In this document: one piece after another, positions 8,188-16,448 of the stretch | Layout: each line of letters begins with the position of its first letter | How positions within the stretch are numbered: position 1 is the stretch's first letter | NCBI GenBank assembly: GCA_039808325.1 | Contig: JBDHSU010000079.1 | Coordinates: 1-20,344, forward strand | Origin: JAFKKS01 sp039808325 | Lineage (GTDB): Bacteria > Pseudomonadota > Alphaproteobacteria > Rhizobiales > Xanthobacteraceae | DNA length: 20,344 bases | Direction: 5' to 3' | The notes under the pieces: model-generated | What the model was told of the DNA's origin: nothing | The model's database searches: none | The model's input: the letters and a program-made list of their open reading frames with translations, nothing else | Made by a program: the position numbers and the translations under genes

Positions 8188-8245
8188 GGCCAGCCGCGCC
8201 AGGGAACATCCCATCACGAAATGGTGCGCCGCCGGACATGGAGCC

Positions 8246-8917
8246 TCAAAACCCGCGAAACGTCGCAAATTCGGCAAGCGGCGCGCGCGGCGAAACCCAG
8301 CCGTTGATCGCGGCATGCGGGTCGGCATGCCCCAGGGCCATGCCGCAGAAAAGAATGTGTTCGGGAGGAAACCCGAGGAAGGCGGCAAGCGTCTTATGCC
8401 AGAAGGTCCAGGCTTCTTGCGGGCATGTATGCAGACCATGGCTGCGCGCGAGCAGCATCACCGTTTGAAGATACATGCCGACGTCCGCCCATTGCGGCGG
8501 CCCGAGGCTGCGGTCGAGCGTGAAGAAAAGGCCGACCGGCGCGTCGAAAAGAAGGTAGTTGCGGCGATATTGCCGGCGGCGCCCCTCCTTGTCGTCGCGC
8601 GGCACGCCGATCGAGCGATAGAGCAGTTCGCCGACGGCACGGCGGCGGGTATTGTACGGCTCCTTCAGGCCAGGAGGGTAAATCGCATATTCGGCGCCGT
8701 CGCCGAAGATGTGCTCCTCGGCGCGGACGGCGATCTCCGCCCTGAGCCGCGCGAGCGGCTCGCCCGACACCGCGTGCACGAGCCACGGTTGAATATTGCC
8801 TCCGGACGGCGCGCGCGCCGCGCGCTCGACGATGTCGCGCACGACGGATTCGGGAACGGGCGTGTCGAGAAACGCCCGGCAGCTATAGCGGCTCCCCACC
8901 GCCTCTTGCACATCCAT
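8246..8917 (-). CDS. Nitroreductase-family FMN oxidoreductase
   Basis: Flavin-dependent oxidoreductase of the nitroreductase superfamily, reducing nitro, quinone or similar electrophilic substrates with NAD(P)H; the natural substrate cannot be told from sequence. From the ATG at 8917 it has 223 residues. The FMN phosphate-binding N-terminus reads SRYSCRAF (about 9-16). The isoalloxazine contact motif APSGGNIQPW lies at about 36-45, and the closing CGMALGHAD near residue 190 contributes to flavin binding in the family. The ATG at 8917 was preferred over an in-frame upstream start because GGAGG sits 6 nt before it and the family motif begins about 10 residues in. It lies between the lysis genes and the PepSY-feuPQ operon, with no visible functional link to either. 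Confidence 0.9.
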   Translation of the reverse strand: MDVQEAVGSRYSCRAFLDTPVPESVVRDIVERAARAPSGGNIQPWLVHAVSGEPLARLRAEIAVRAEEHIFGDGAEYAIYPPGLKEPYNTRRRAVGELLYRSIGVPRDDKEGRRRQYRRNYLLFDAPVGLFFTLDRSLGPPQWADVGMYLQTVMLLARSHGLHTCPQEAWTFWHKTLAAFLGFPPEHILFCGMALGHADPHAAINGWVSPRAPLAEFATFRGF

Positions 8918-9010
8918 TCCCGACCTCCATGCCTCGCGCACGAGGACTGGCATGAAGTGCGGCTGCGGCACAAGCACCCGGGAATTCGCCGCCGCGCGCG
9001 GGCAATCGGC

Positions 9011-9592
9011 TCACGCCTTTCGCTTGACCACCGCGCGCACCGCCTGCCCGACGAGCGAGGGCACGGCCGTTCCGGTGAGCGCGGCCTGGTTCTCGCGGCT
9101 CTGGCTCGTCACGTAGACGCCGAGAACGCCGAAGCGCGCCGCGAAATAGGCCATGAGCAACCCGGAAAGGTTGACGAGGCCGTTGATGCCGATCTCGTGT
9201 CCGGTCCACAGGGCGTGCAGCAGCGTAACCACGAAGGCGGGGCACTCGAACATCGACAGTTCGAGCGCATAGAGCGGGCGCCACCAGCGTTGCAGGGCGT
9301 CGCCGCTCGCCGCTTCCGCCCGCATCGTCTCGCCGATCTCGGTCACTTGCGCCTTGCCGATGTCGGCCAGCGCCGCCAGCCATTTGTCCTCGGCCGCCCG
9401 CGCGATGGCCGCCGCACCGATGGGGTCGGATTTGGCGATCGCCGCATTGACGGCCTCCGGCGTCGCCTCGGCGGCGCCGAAAGCATCCGCGACGATCTTG
9501 CCCGCGGCCGCTCCCAAAGGGCCGCCGAGCGCCTCGCCGAGCAGCGGCGCGCCGAGCTTGATCAGGGGGGTGACGAGATCGGTCCAGTCCAT
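9011..9592 (-). CDS. GTA-type 3TM holin
   Basis: Holin of the GTA 3TM family, a small membrane protein expected to open the inner membrane so that the endolysin can reach the cell wall and particles can be released. The 193 residues start with a Gly/Ala-rich amphipathic stretch (LGEALGGPLGAAAGKIVADAFG, two short runs, about 18-39), then a charged helical linker. A WWRPLYALELS motif at about 103-113 leads into a hydrophobic C-terminal half with two or three membrane segments (about 108-127, 137-150, 152-163) and a basic tail. The start is uncertain: ATG at 9592 has GGAGG 5 nt upstream; ATG at 9595 and TTG at 9604 are also in frame. It follows the endolysin gene by 27 nt, as lysis genes usually pair. 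Confidence 0.85.
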   Translation of the reverse strand: MDWTDLVTPLIKLGAPLLGEALGGPLGAAAGKIVADAFGAAEATPEAVNAAIAKSDPIGAAAIARAAEDKWLAALADIGKAQVTEIGETMRAEAASGDALQRWWRPLYALELSMFECPAFVVTLLHALWTGHEIGINGLVNLSGLLMAYFAARFGVLGVYVTSQSRENQAALTGTAVPSLVGQAVRAVVKRKA

Positions 9593-9619
9593 CATGTCCT
9601 CCAAAGCATTGCGTCGATG

Positions 9620-10408
9620 TCATCGCATCGAGGCGGACGTCACCGGCGTCTGCTGCCGGCGCCTTTGCCGCCATCGCCAGAACAGCCACACCGCGATCGC
9701 AAGCAGCGCCGCGCAGGCGAGGATCGCCGCGATCACGATCGGAGCCGCGCCGTTGTGGTGCGCCTGCTGCGCGGCCGCGGTGCCGGCCGCGATGGCGCCG
9801 CCGGTGGCCGTCCGTTGCGCCGTCTTGTTGACCGGAACGACGGCCTTTCCGGCCGGCTGCGCGGGTGCTCGTCGCGATGTATCGGATGCCGCGCTCGACG
9901 CCATCGCCAGCGCCGCCGCCCTGACGTCGGCCACGCGGCGGCTCCAGCCCGTGCCGAACACCGGCCAGGTCTTGAGCCGCCGGAGAAAGGCGAGCCGTTC
10001 GTCGCACAGCGCCGCGACCAGGGCGCGCGCATCGCCGGCCCGGATCGCGGCCAATGCCGCGTCGTCGATCGTCGAAGACGCAGGCCGCCCCGCGATCGCA
10101 CACAGCACGCGCGCGGCCCGCGACGGCCCCGAGTTCACGCCATAGTCGAACGCCGCGTAGTCGAGGCCGCGCGGCAGCTCGTCGCAACGCAGAATGTCCC
10201 AATAGCGCGTGCGATAGATCGCTTTCGCCTGCGCGAGAGTGAGGCCGCGCACGTCCTGCGCGGTCGCGTCCGGCTTCACGTAGCGGCGGACATCCGCGAG
10301 CGTGATTCCGAAGTTCGTCGGACCGCCCGGATCGGACGGATGGTCGCTATAGCCGCCCTCGTGCTTGAGCAGACGCCGCAGCGCGTCGTCATAGGTCGAT
10401 ACAGCCAT
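9620..10408 (-). CDS. GH108 endolysin (N-acetylmuramidase) with C-terminal membrane anchor
   Basis: Peptidoglycan hydrolase of glycoside hydrolase family 108, used for host lysis and particle release. The 262 residues open with the GH108 core; the catalytic Glu17 lies in KHEGGYSDHPSDPGGPTNFG (about 15-34). The core continues to FDYGVNSGPSRAAR (about 87-100), followed by a peptidoglycan-binding-3-like region ending near residue 170. A low-complexity Ala/Pro linker (about 171-220) then leads to a hydrophobic helix at about 222-244, followed by a strongly basic tail. The usual soluble form stops before the linker. There is no N-terminal signal, so export should depend on the holin or on tail insertion. 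The start ATG at 10408 has GAGG 5 nt upstream, directly downstream of a strong terminator. The holin gene follows. Confidence 0.9.
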   Translation of the reverse strand: MAVSTYDDALRRLLKHEGGYSDHPSDPGGPTNFGITLADVRRYVKPDATAQDVRGLTLAQAKAIYRTRYWDILRCDELPRGLDYAAFDYGVNSGPSRAARVLCAIAGRPASSTIDDAALAAIRAGDARALVAALCDERLAFLRRLKTWPVFGTGWSRRVADVRAAALAMASSAASDTSRRAPAQPAGKAVVPVNKTAQRTATGGAIAAGTAAAQQAHHNGAAPIVIAAILACAALLAIAVWLFWRWRQRRRQQTPVTSASMR

Positions 10409-10419
10409 CGATGCCTCAT

Positions 10420-10444
10420 AAAAAAACCGCCGCGAGGGCGACGG
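10420..10444 (-). terminator. Intrinsic terminator between GTA gp15 and the endolysin
   Basis: Read on the minus strand, a 7-bp stem CCGTCGC / GCGGCGG (one U-G pair) closes a CCTC loop and is followed at once by seven T residues. The stem is at 10438-10444 and 10427-10433, and the T-run at 10420-10426. It lies about 80 nt after the gp15 stop and 12 nt before the endolysin ATG. The T-run is followed immediately by ATGAGG, so the terminator and the endolysin ribosome site are almost fused. It should end or attenuate the GTA structural transcript before the lysis genes. Confidence 0.8.
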
Positions 10445-10525
10445 CGAACGGGACGGAGATGCGCTTTACTCTCGTAAGCCGGCATCGCCGGCGTGGACGT
10501 GGCGCAACCGGAATGCCGCGGACGT

Positions 10526-13500
10526 TCAGTTGAGATGGTCGAGCGTCGCTTCCACCGGCATGCCGCGCCCGGCGGTGGCCGACATCTGCGCGACGCGCAC
10601 CGTCAGCTCCGTCTGCGGCATGGAGAAATCGGCGATCTCGTCCGCCAGCGGGTAGAGAATGTCGCTCGTCTCGCCGGTCAGCGTACGCACCGCGCCGGAA
10701 CCGGACAGGATGTCGACCTCGTAGGCTTCGCGGGCTTCGCCGAGCGGAACCTCGCCGGCGCCCCAGCCGTCGCCGTCGACGCGCGTGCGGCGCACGAAGG
10801 AGATGCGTATCCCCTCCTCCGTCCGCCGGCCGCGTACATGCACGGGCGACAGCGGACGCAGCGCCGTCGCCCCGGGTGTCGCGGCAAGCGTCACCGCCAT
10901 CGGGTCGCCGTGATCGAGTCCCGCCGGCACGACGCGCAGTTGCAGCGGCCGCGCCAGCGCATCGAGCCCTTGCGCGACAGGCAAGACGAAATCGTCGAGC
11001 AGAACGAACGGCGCGCCCGCCGGCGCCGGATCGCCCATCGCCCATTCGCTCCCCGCCTGGCCGCGCAGCAGCCGCGACACGTCGTAAGTGCGTTCCGCCG
11101 TGAGCACCGCGCTGGCGAACTGCAGCACCTCCCACGCCCCGTCCGGCCGCCGCACCGCCGCGGCATTGCCGCCGCCGAGCACCGCGAGATCCGAGAGCGA
11201 AGCGAGTGCGCCGCCATAGAGCCGCACGCGAAAGCGCGTGGCGCCGTCCCAGCGCGACGTCGGCCCGCGCGGCAGCGGGTCGAGCGTCTCGCCGATCACG
11301 TTGGGAACGAGCGCGATCGCCGCGACTTCGAAGCTCGCCCCGTCGATGGAACGCCAGACCGCCACCGGTCCTGACCACGGCGAGGCGAACACGGCGGCGC
11401 GCAACAGCGTATCGCCACTGTCGCCGGGAAGCCGCGGCAGCTCCATCAACGCGGCGAGCACCGGCCCCCGCGCGGGGGGAATGTCCGGGCGCGGGCGCTG
11501 CGCCGGCGGAAGCGGCACCGCGAAGACGCCGGGATCGATGGCGCGTCCCTTGATCGCGCGACCCTCGGTGTCGACGATTTCGCGGACCTCGATCAGTCGG
11601 CTCAATCCACCCGCGTTCACGGTCACGATATCGCCGACCGCCAGCCGCAGCAGGCTCGGCGGCAGCGTAAAATCCGCGCGCTCGCGCCCGACCCACAGGT
11701 CCTGCAACCAGACGTCCGCGCGCCGTGTCGCGGCGACCGCGTCGGTGACGACGGCGAGCTCGGCGTGAGAGCTGCGCGTGCTGCCGCCGACGAGGCGGCG
11801 CGACGTCGCGGCGGAACGGCGATAGTCGGCGCCGGCGACGGTGAAGCCGATCGAGGCTTGACGCGGCAGTTCGGTCTCCTGCGCCCGCACGCTTCGCAGC
11901 GGCGCGCCCTCATCCGGAAGAACGAGGCCGTCCTCGTCGAGCGTCAAGACCGGGCGTCCGCCGCGCGGCTGGAACCGCAGCACCGCTCCGTCCTCATGCG
12001 CGTCGAACGCGTAGGCGAGCGCCAGCGGCTCGATCGCCGCGCGCGGCGCCATCGGCCGGTCGAGCACGTAGCCTTCGACGCTCTCGCGCAAGTCCTCGCT
12101 GACCCCGTTGCCGATGCCGGCATCGGACAGGATCGCGGCGACCAGCGCGTCGAGCGGCGCCGCGCCCAATCGTCCGGTGAGCCAATGGCCCGTCTCCCAG
12201 TTGCCGCCGTCGCTCCATACGTCGCGCGCCGCGGGAAAAATCGGATAAGGGCGTGCGTCCCAGGTCCAGAGATGGATCGCATCGGCGGCGATCATCCGTC
12301 CGCCGTAAAGCGCCGACACCGGGTTGCGCTCCAGCGTCGCGCCCAGGGCCGGATCGAACGCGGTCAGCACCGCTTCGAGATAGCGGCGCTGGATGAGATC
12401 GTCGCGCCCGCCGTTGGAGAAATACGGCACGCCGGACTCCGCCGACTTCGCGTCGGGAAAGACGCTCGGCTGGTTGGCGCCCTTGTCGACCGCCGGACAG
12501 CCCACCTCGGTCAACCAGATCGGCTTCGATTGCGGCACCCACGGCGTCGGCGCGGTTTCCGTGCCGTTGGTGCGCGGACGATGCGGCTCGCGCCACCAGT
12601 TCCAAAGGTCCTTGACGCGGAACATCCACGACTTGCCGAAAGCGCCGTCCGTGATCGCGCTGCGCGTTTGCGCGGCGCGTGCGGCGTCATCCGCATAGAA
12701 CCAGTCGTAGGCTTCGCCGCCGGCGAGGTTGCCCGCGAGGTAGGCGCGATCGTAGATCGTCTCGCTCAAGGCACGGTCGGCATGATCGGCGGAATCGCGC
12801 CAGTCCGACAGCGGCGCGTAGTAATCGATGCCGATGGCGTCGATCCCGGCCGAAGCCCATACGGCATCGAGCGGAAAGCCGACCTCCGACGCCGCGGCAT
12901 CGGCGACATGCGCGCCGTATTCCGTCCAGTCCGCGGCATAGGTGACGATCGTCTCCTCGCCGACGATGCCCTTCACGTCGACGGCGAGCGCCGCCAGCGC
13001 ATCCGCCGCCGGATAGGCGCCGGGCGCGGCGCGCACGCGAGTCAGCGCCTTGAGCTCGGAGCCGATGACGAAAGCATCGACGCCGCCCGCGGCGACGGCG
13101 AGGTTGGCGTAGTGCAGGACCATGCGGCGCAGCGTCCATTCCGCCGGCCCCGCGTAACTCACCTGCCCGCCGGCGATGCTGAAGTCGCCGGGCGCCGCCG
13201 CGCCGAAGAACGCCGCCACCTGCGCCGCGGCCTCCTCCGTCGCGTCGACCGTCCCCGGCCGGCCGGGCGCGGGATCGCAAGTGATCCGCCCGCGCCAGGG
13301 ATACGGCGGCTGCGCGTCTTCCCCGCTCCAGGGGTCGGGCAGCGTGTTGCCGGCGGGGATGTCCATCATCACGAACGGATAGAGCGTGACCTTGAGGCCG
13401 CGCGCCTTCAGCGCGGCGATCGCCGCCGCGACGCTTGCGTCCGACGGCGTGCCGCCGAACGCGGGGCGCTCATCGACCGCGGACACGAGATGCGCGCCGC

Positions 13501-14437
13501 CGCGACCGAGGCCGGCGGCCGACCAGACGGCGCCGTGCGTTTCCTTGCTGCGGTTCTCGACGCCCGGCATCAATTGGCAATGCGCCGCGCGCAGGTCGGT
13601 GCCGAACCATGACGCGACGAGCGCGACGCGTTCGAGGTTCGGACAAAGCGCCTGCAATTCGTCGATCGACGCCTCGAAATCCGATGCGGCGTAGCTCACA
13701 TGCCGGTTCTCCGATGCCGACTGGCCGGGCCCCAGCGCGCGCACGACGGTCTTCGGCAGATAGCCGAACTCCGTCGTGCCGGGGATGAGCGTCACCGCGC
13801 GCAGCATGCGCTCGAGCGCGCCGAGCGGCCGCGTCACCTCGAACGAAAGCTGCGGGATACGGTTGCCGAATTTTTCCAGCGGCAACCGCTCGAACACGAT
13901 GTAGGCGAGGCCGCGATAGGCCGGCGCATTGGCGGCGCCGTCTTTCGCGACGATCAAGGGGTCCGGCTCCTGCGTCTCGTCGCCGCGGTGGAAGCGCCAG
14001 GTGACGCCGTCGAGATCGAGCAGCTTGCCGTCCGCCCAGACGCGCGCGACATGCCCGACCGGCCCCTCGCAAAGGCCGACCGCGAAATTCGCGAAATAAC
14101 TGTAGGTCGTCGTTGTATTCTTGGGCCCGAGCCCCTTGCCGCCGATCGCATCGTTGTTCTTCTTGGCGACGACCTCTTCGAGCTGCGTCGCCCAGATCAC
14201 TTGGCCGGAAAGGCGCGCGCGCCCGTAAAGCCGCGGGATCGGAGCGCCTTCGCTCGAGGTCATCACGTCGAGATCGGCGAGACGCGGCCCTTCGATCGAG
14301 CGCCCGCCGCCGAGCAGCGCATGGTCGATGAAGTTGCCCGCGAGCGCCCCGGCAAGACGCCCGAACAGCGCGCCCGCCGGCCCGAACAACGCATTGCCGG
14401 CGGCGGAACCCGCGACGGAAAGAAGAAGAGCGGCCAT
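10526..14437 (-). CDS. GTA gp15-like megatron/tail tip protein (GTA TIM-barrel)
   Basis: Very large baseplate or tail-tip protein of gene transfer agents, acting at the distal end of the tail in host contact and DNA delivery. The product has 1,303 residues from ATG 14437. The N-terminus is a Gly/Ala hydrophobic stretch (MAALLLSVAGSAAGNALFG). A tail-hub-like region follows, then a glycoside-hydrolase-like TIM barrel at roughly 430-720, recognisable from FVIGSELKAL, IDAIGIDYYAPLSDWRD and KPIWLTEVGCPAVDKGANQP. After that comes a phage tail domain (Phage-tail_3 type) and the C-terminal Rcc01698-like region. The start is 2 nt after the gp14 stop; the longer open frame overlapping gp14 is rejected. 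Length and domain order match gp15 of Rhodobacter-type GTAs. It is the last structural gene before the terminator. Confidence 0.95.
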   Translation of the reverse strand: MAALLLSVAGSAAGNALFGPAGALFGRLAGALAGNFIDHALLGGGRSIEGPRLADLDVMTSSEGAPIPRLYGRARLSGQVIWATQLEEVVAKKNNDAIGGKGLGPKNTTTTYSYFANFAVGLCEGPVGHVARVWADGKLLDLDGVTWRFHRGDETQEPDPLIVAKDGAANAPAYRGLAYIVFERLPLEKFGNRIPQLSFEVTRPLGALERMLRAVTLIPGTTEFGYLPKTVVRALGPGQSASENRHVSYAASDFEASIDELQALCPNLERVALVASWFGTDLRAAHCQLMPGVENRSKETHGAVWSAAGLGRGGAHLVSAVDERPAFGGTPSDASVAAAIAALKARGLKVTLYPFVMMDIPAGNTLPDPWSGEDAQPPYPWRGRITCDPAPGRPGTVDATEEAAAQVAAFFGAAAPGDFSIAGGQVSYAGPAEWTLRRMVLHYANLAVAAGGVDAFVIGSELKALTRVRAAPGAYPAADALAALAVDVKGIVGEETIVTYAADWTEYGAHVADAAASEVGFPLDAVWASAGIDAIGIDYYAPLSDWRDSADHADRALSETIYDRAYLAGNLAGGEAYDWFYADDAARAAQTRSAITDGAFGKSWMFRVKDLWNWWREPHRPRTNGTETAPTPWVPQSKPIWLTEVGCPAVDKGANQPSVFPDAKSAESGVPYFSNGGRDDLIQRRYLEAVLTAFDPALGATLERNPVSALYGGRMIAADAIHLWTWDARPYPIFPAARDVWSDGGNWETGHWLTGRLGAAPLDALVAAILSDAGIGNGVSEDLRESVEGYVLDRPMAPRAAIEPLALAYAFDAHEDGAVLRFQPRGGRPVLTLDEDGLVLPDEGAPLRSVRAQETELPRQASIGFTVAGADYRRSAATSRRLVGGSTRSSHAELAVVTDAVAATRRADVWLQDLWVGRERADFTLPPSLLRLAVGDIVTVNAGGLSRLIEVREIVDTEGRAIKGRAIDPGVFAVPLPPAQRPRPDIPPARGPVLAALMELPRLPGDSGDTLLRAAVFASPWSGPVAVWRSIDGASFEVAAIALVPNVIGETLDPLPRGPTSRWDGATRFRVRLYGGALASLSDLAVLGGGNAAAVRRPDGAWEVLQFASAVLTAERTYDVSRLLRGQAGSEWAMGDPAPAGAPFVLLDDFVLPVAQGLDALARPLQLRVVPAGLDHGDPMAVTLAATPGATALRPLSPVHVRGRRTEEGIRISFVRRTRVDGDGWGAGEVPLGEAREAYEVDILSGSGAVRTLTGETSDILYPLADEIADFSMPQTELTVRVAQMSATAGRGMPVEATLDHLN

Positions 14438-14439
14438 GA

Positions 14440-14889
14440 TTATGCGTCCAACACACCGCGAAAACGGAAAGCGAAAGCGAGGCGGCGTCGCCACCAGGGA
14501 CTGAGCGCCACCTCGGCGACGGCGGCGCCGTCATGCGCGTGGACCATCGTCGCGCGCGTCGTCAGGATGGCGGCGTGCTTCGCCGCGAGGCCGGCACGCC
14601 AGCGAAACAGCACAACGTCGCCGGCGTCGGCCGTCTCCTTGCCGATGACCGCGAGATGCCGCGCCGCCGCCTGCGCCAGCGGCTCGTCGACCGCGGCCTC
14701 CGCCCAGTCGGGCGTGTAAGGCGGCACGCGCTCCGGCTCGGCGCCATGCAGCGCGCGGAAAACGCCGCGCACGAGCCCGAGGCAATCGCAGCCGACGCCC
14801 TTGAGCGACGCCTGATGCCGATACGGCGTGCCGAGCCAGGCGCGCGCCGCCGCGACGATCGCCGCGCGGCGATGCGAAATGACCGTCAT
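14440..14889 (-). CDS. GTA gp14-like NlpC/P60 cell-wall peptidase
   Basis: Tail-associated peptidase of the NlpC/P60 fold, thought to cut peptidoglycan stem peptides so that the tail can cross the recipient wall. The product has 149 residues. The motif GVGCDCLGLVRGV places the catalytic Cys at 36 (with Cys34 beside it). ETADAGDVVLF is the usual strand, and KHAAILT gives the probable catalytic His105, with His117 or His119 downstream as possible third members. The start ATG at 14889 overlaps the gp13 stop by 4 nt (ATGA). The GTA order gp13-gp14-gp15 is kept. The long upstream reading frame overlapping gp13 is an antisense-type artefact of high GC and is ignored. Confidence 0.93.
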   Translation of the reverse strand: MTVISHRRAAIVAAARAWLGTPYRHQASLKGVGCDCLGLVRGVFRALHGAEPERVPPYTPDWAEAAVDEPLAQAAARHLAVIGKETADAGDVVLFRWRAGLAAKHAAILTTRATMVHAHDGAAVAEVALSPWWRRRLAFAFRFRGVLDA

Positions 14890-15785
14890 GCGCCGAGACC
14901 CATGCTCGTGCCGTCGTGTCCGGGTTCGCCGGGCACCGGCACCTGAATGAGGAAGTCGTTGCCGGGAATGGCGGGGAAGCCGCGGAAGTTGACGCCGTTG
15001 GCGAAGCGGTCGCGACAGGTCGCGAAACGCTTGTCGCATCCGGCCGTCACCGCGAACGTGTCGCCGGCGGCGATCGGCTGCGGCATCGCTTGCCAAAGGT
15101 CGATCGAGGCGACGCCATCCGCGATGCGGTGTGTCTTCACCTCCATCGCGGCGCCGGCATTGACGCCGGACGCCCATGTCAGCTTGCCGCCGTCGAACCA
15201 TCCGTCCGCGAAGTCCGACAGTCCCGAGGCCGTGAACGCGCCGGCGGCCGTCACCGCGAGCACCGCGCCCGCCCCACGATAAGCGGGTGACGCGAGATCG
15301 ACCGTGCAACGCGCGTCGCCGAAATCCGCATCGCAGGCGGACGTATAGAGGCGGCCGCTTTCCTCCTGCAGCCGATGCGCCAGCGAGCGCAGTTCCGCGG
15401 TGAAACCGCCGCCCTCGCGCCGCACCTCGCCGAGAACGCCGCACGCGAGCAGCACGCGCAGCGCCGGCTCGCTCCAGTCCACGAGATGCACCGAAATGCC
15501 GGCGGCATCGTAGCGGCCGGCCGCGAGGTCGGCTTCGTTGAGCGTGTCCGACGCCAGCGCGCCGGAAATCTCCGCGCCCGCGACCGCGAGGCCGAGCTGC
15601 TGCGTCGCCTCCGACGCGGCGACGCCGGTGCGCGCCCGGCAGGTGACGCCGTCGAGCACGATATCCTCGTCGTGGTCGGTAAAGCCCTGCACCGCGCCGT
15701 CGCGGCGCGTCACCACGAAGCAGCGGGCGAGCGTCGTCGCGCCGCCGTCGAGCTTCGCCTGCAACGCGGGGGGAATGGTTCTCAC
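14886..15785 (-). CDS. GTA gp13-like tail hub protein (DUF2163)
   Basis: Tail hub/baseplate component of the DUF2163 plus phage BR0599-like family, 299 residues and of normal length. The N-terminal DUF2163 region spans about 10-165 (GFTDHDEDIVLDGVTCRA near residues 34-51). The C-terminal part closes with CDKRFATCRDRFANGVNFRG (250-269). Cys151, Cys160, Cys250 and Cys257 form two spaced pairs, a pattern that could bind an iron-sulfur cluster as reported for the lambda gpL-type hub proteins; I infer this, having no structure. The start GTG at 15785 overlaps the gp12 stop (GTGA), and the stop overlaps the gp14 ATG, so three genes are translationally coupled. Confidence 0.93.
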   Translation of the reverse strand: MRTIPPALQAKLDGGATTLARCFVVTRRDGAVQGFTDHDEDIVLDGVTCRARTGVAASEATQQLGLAVAGAEISGALASDTLNEADLAAGRYDAAGISVHLVDWSEPALRVLLACGVLGEVRREGGGFTAELRSLAHRLQEESGRLYTSACDADFGDARCTVDLASPAYRGAGAVLAVTAAGAFTASGLSDFADGWFDGGKLTWASGVNAGAAMEVKTHRIADGVASIDLWQAMPQPIAAGDTFAVTAGCDKRFATCRDRFANGVNFRGFPAIPGNDFLIQVPVPGEPGHDGTSMGLGA

Positions 15786-16426
15786 GGCTTGATCTCCACC
15801 AGAGGGATGTGCGGGATCGCGCCCGCCGCGAAGGCGGAGAGATCGGCCTCGAGATAATCGGTGTCGAAGCGCACCGGCACGTCGAACAGGAAGCCCGCGG
15901 TGACGGCCGCGTCCGCCGCCGGGACATGCCCGGCGAGGAACGTCACCAGGCCCGCCGCCGCATCGAGGGAGAAGGCGACGCCTTCCTCCTGCTCGACGCC
16001 GGCGACCGCGACACGCACGCTCCCGGCGACGGGCTTCGCGATCGGGCGGATGTAAGGCGCATGCACGCCGCCATAGGTCTTGCTCAGCGCGAACGTCGCG
16101 TTCGTCCCGTCGCCGACGCCGATGGGTTGGTCGAGCGCGCTCGCCGCCGCGCTCGGCGCGCCGGAGGAATGGTCGAGCCGGTCGCGCCAGCGAAAGCCGT
16201 AAAGCCGGCCGCGCCGCTCCTCGAAGAAGGCGAGCACGGCTGAAAGCGCATCGAGCGACTTGACGCCGTAGCCGGCGTCGTAGCGCCGCCGCGAATGCGC
16301 CCAGCGCGCATTGCGCTCCTCGCGCCCCGAGCCGAGCGCGACCACATCGGTCTTGCGCTCCGGCCCGCCGGCGCTGCGCAGCGCGATGTCGAGCGGAAAC
16401 AGAACTTCATGGAAGGCGGCGGACAT
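15782..16426 (-). CDS. GTA gp12-like distal tail protein (DUF2460)
   Basis: Distal-tail protein of the DUF2460/TIGR02217 family, connecting the tail tube to the hub. From the ATG at 16426 it has 214 residues. It begins with the typical FHEVLFPLDIALRSAGGPER, continues with GREERNARWAHSRRRYD (about 38-54) and FRWRDRLDHSS (about 88-98), and ends IPHIPLVEIKP, the usual C-terminus of the family. GGGAG is 5 nt before the ATG. The longer open frame upstream is rejected because it is low-complexity and overlaps gp11. It is 22 nt after the gp11 stop and overlaps the gp13 start. Confidence 0.93.
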   Translation of the reverse strand: MSAAFHEVLFPLDIALRSAGGPERKTDVVALGSGREERNARWAHSRRRYDAGYGVKSLDALSAVLAFFEERRGRLYGFRWRDRLDHSSGAPSAAASALDQPIGVGDGTNATFALSKTYGGVHAPYIRPIAKPVAGSVRVAVAGVEQEEGVAFSLDAAAGLVTFLAGHVPAADAAVTAGFLFDVPVRFDTDYLEADLSAFAAGAIPHIPLVEIKP

Positions 16427-16448
16427 TGCGGCTCCCGTATCGAGGTCG

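Noticed and set aside
8932..8945. CCTCG-TGCG-CGAGG hairpin near the nitroreductase ribosome site as a regulatory element
   Set aside because: The stem is only 5 bp, no downstream T-run is present, and such hairpins are expected by chance in GC-rich sequence.
8186..10477. Long plus-strand open frame (763 codons) over the nitroreductase, holin and endolysin
   Set aside because: It is antisense to three recognisable genes, is Arg/Ala-rich with low complexity, and arises from high GC and few stop codons.
11765..13612. 615-codon plus-strand open frame opposite gp15
   Set aside because: It is fully antisense to the conserved gp15 tail protein, with no domain or motif and an arginine-rich composition typical of shadow frames.
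14440..15927. 495-codon extension upstream of the NlpC/P60 protein
   Set aside because: The extension is an out-of-frame reading of gp13. The ATGA overlap at 14886-14889 marks the true start.
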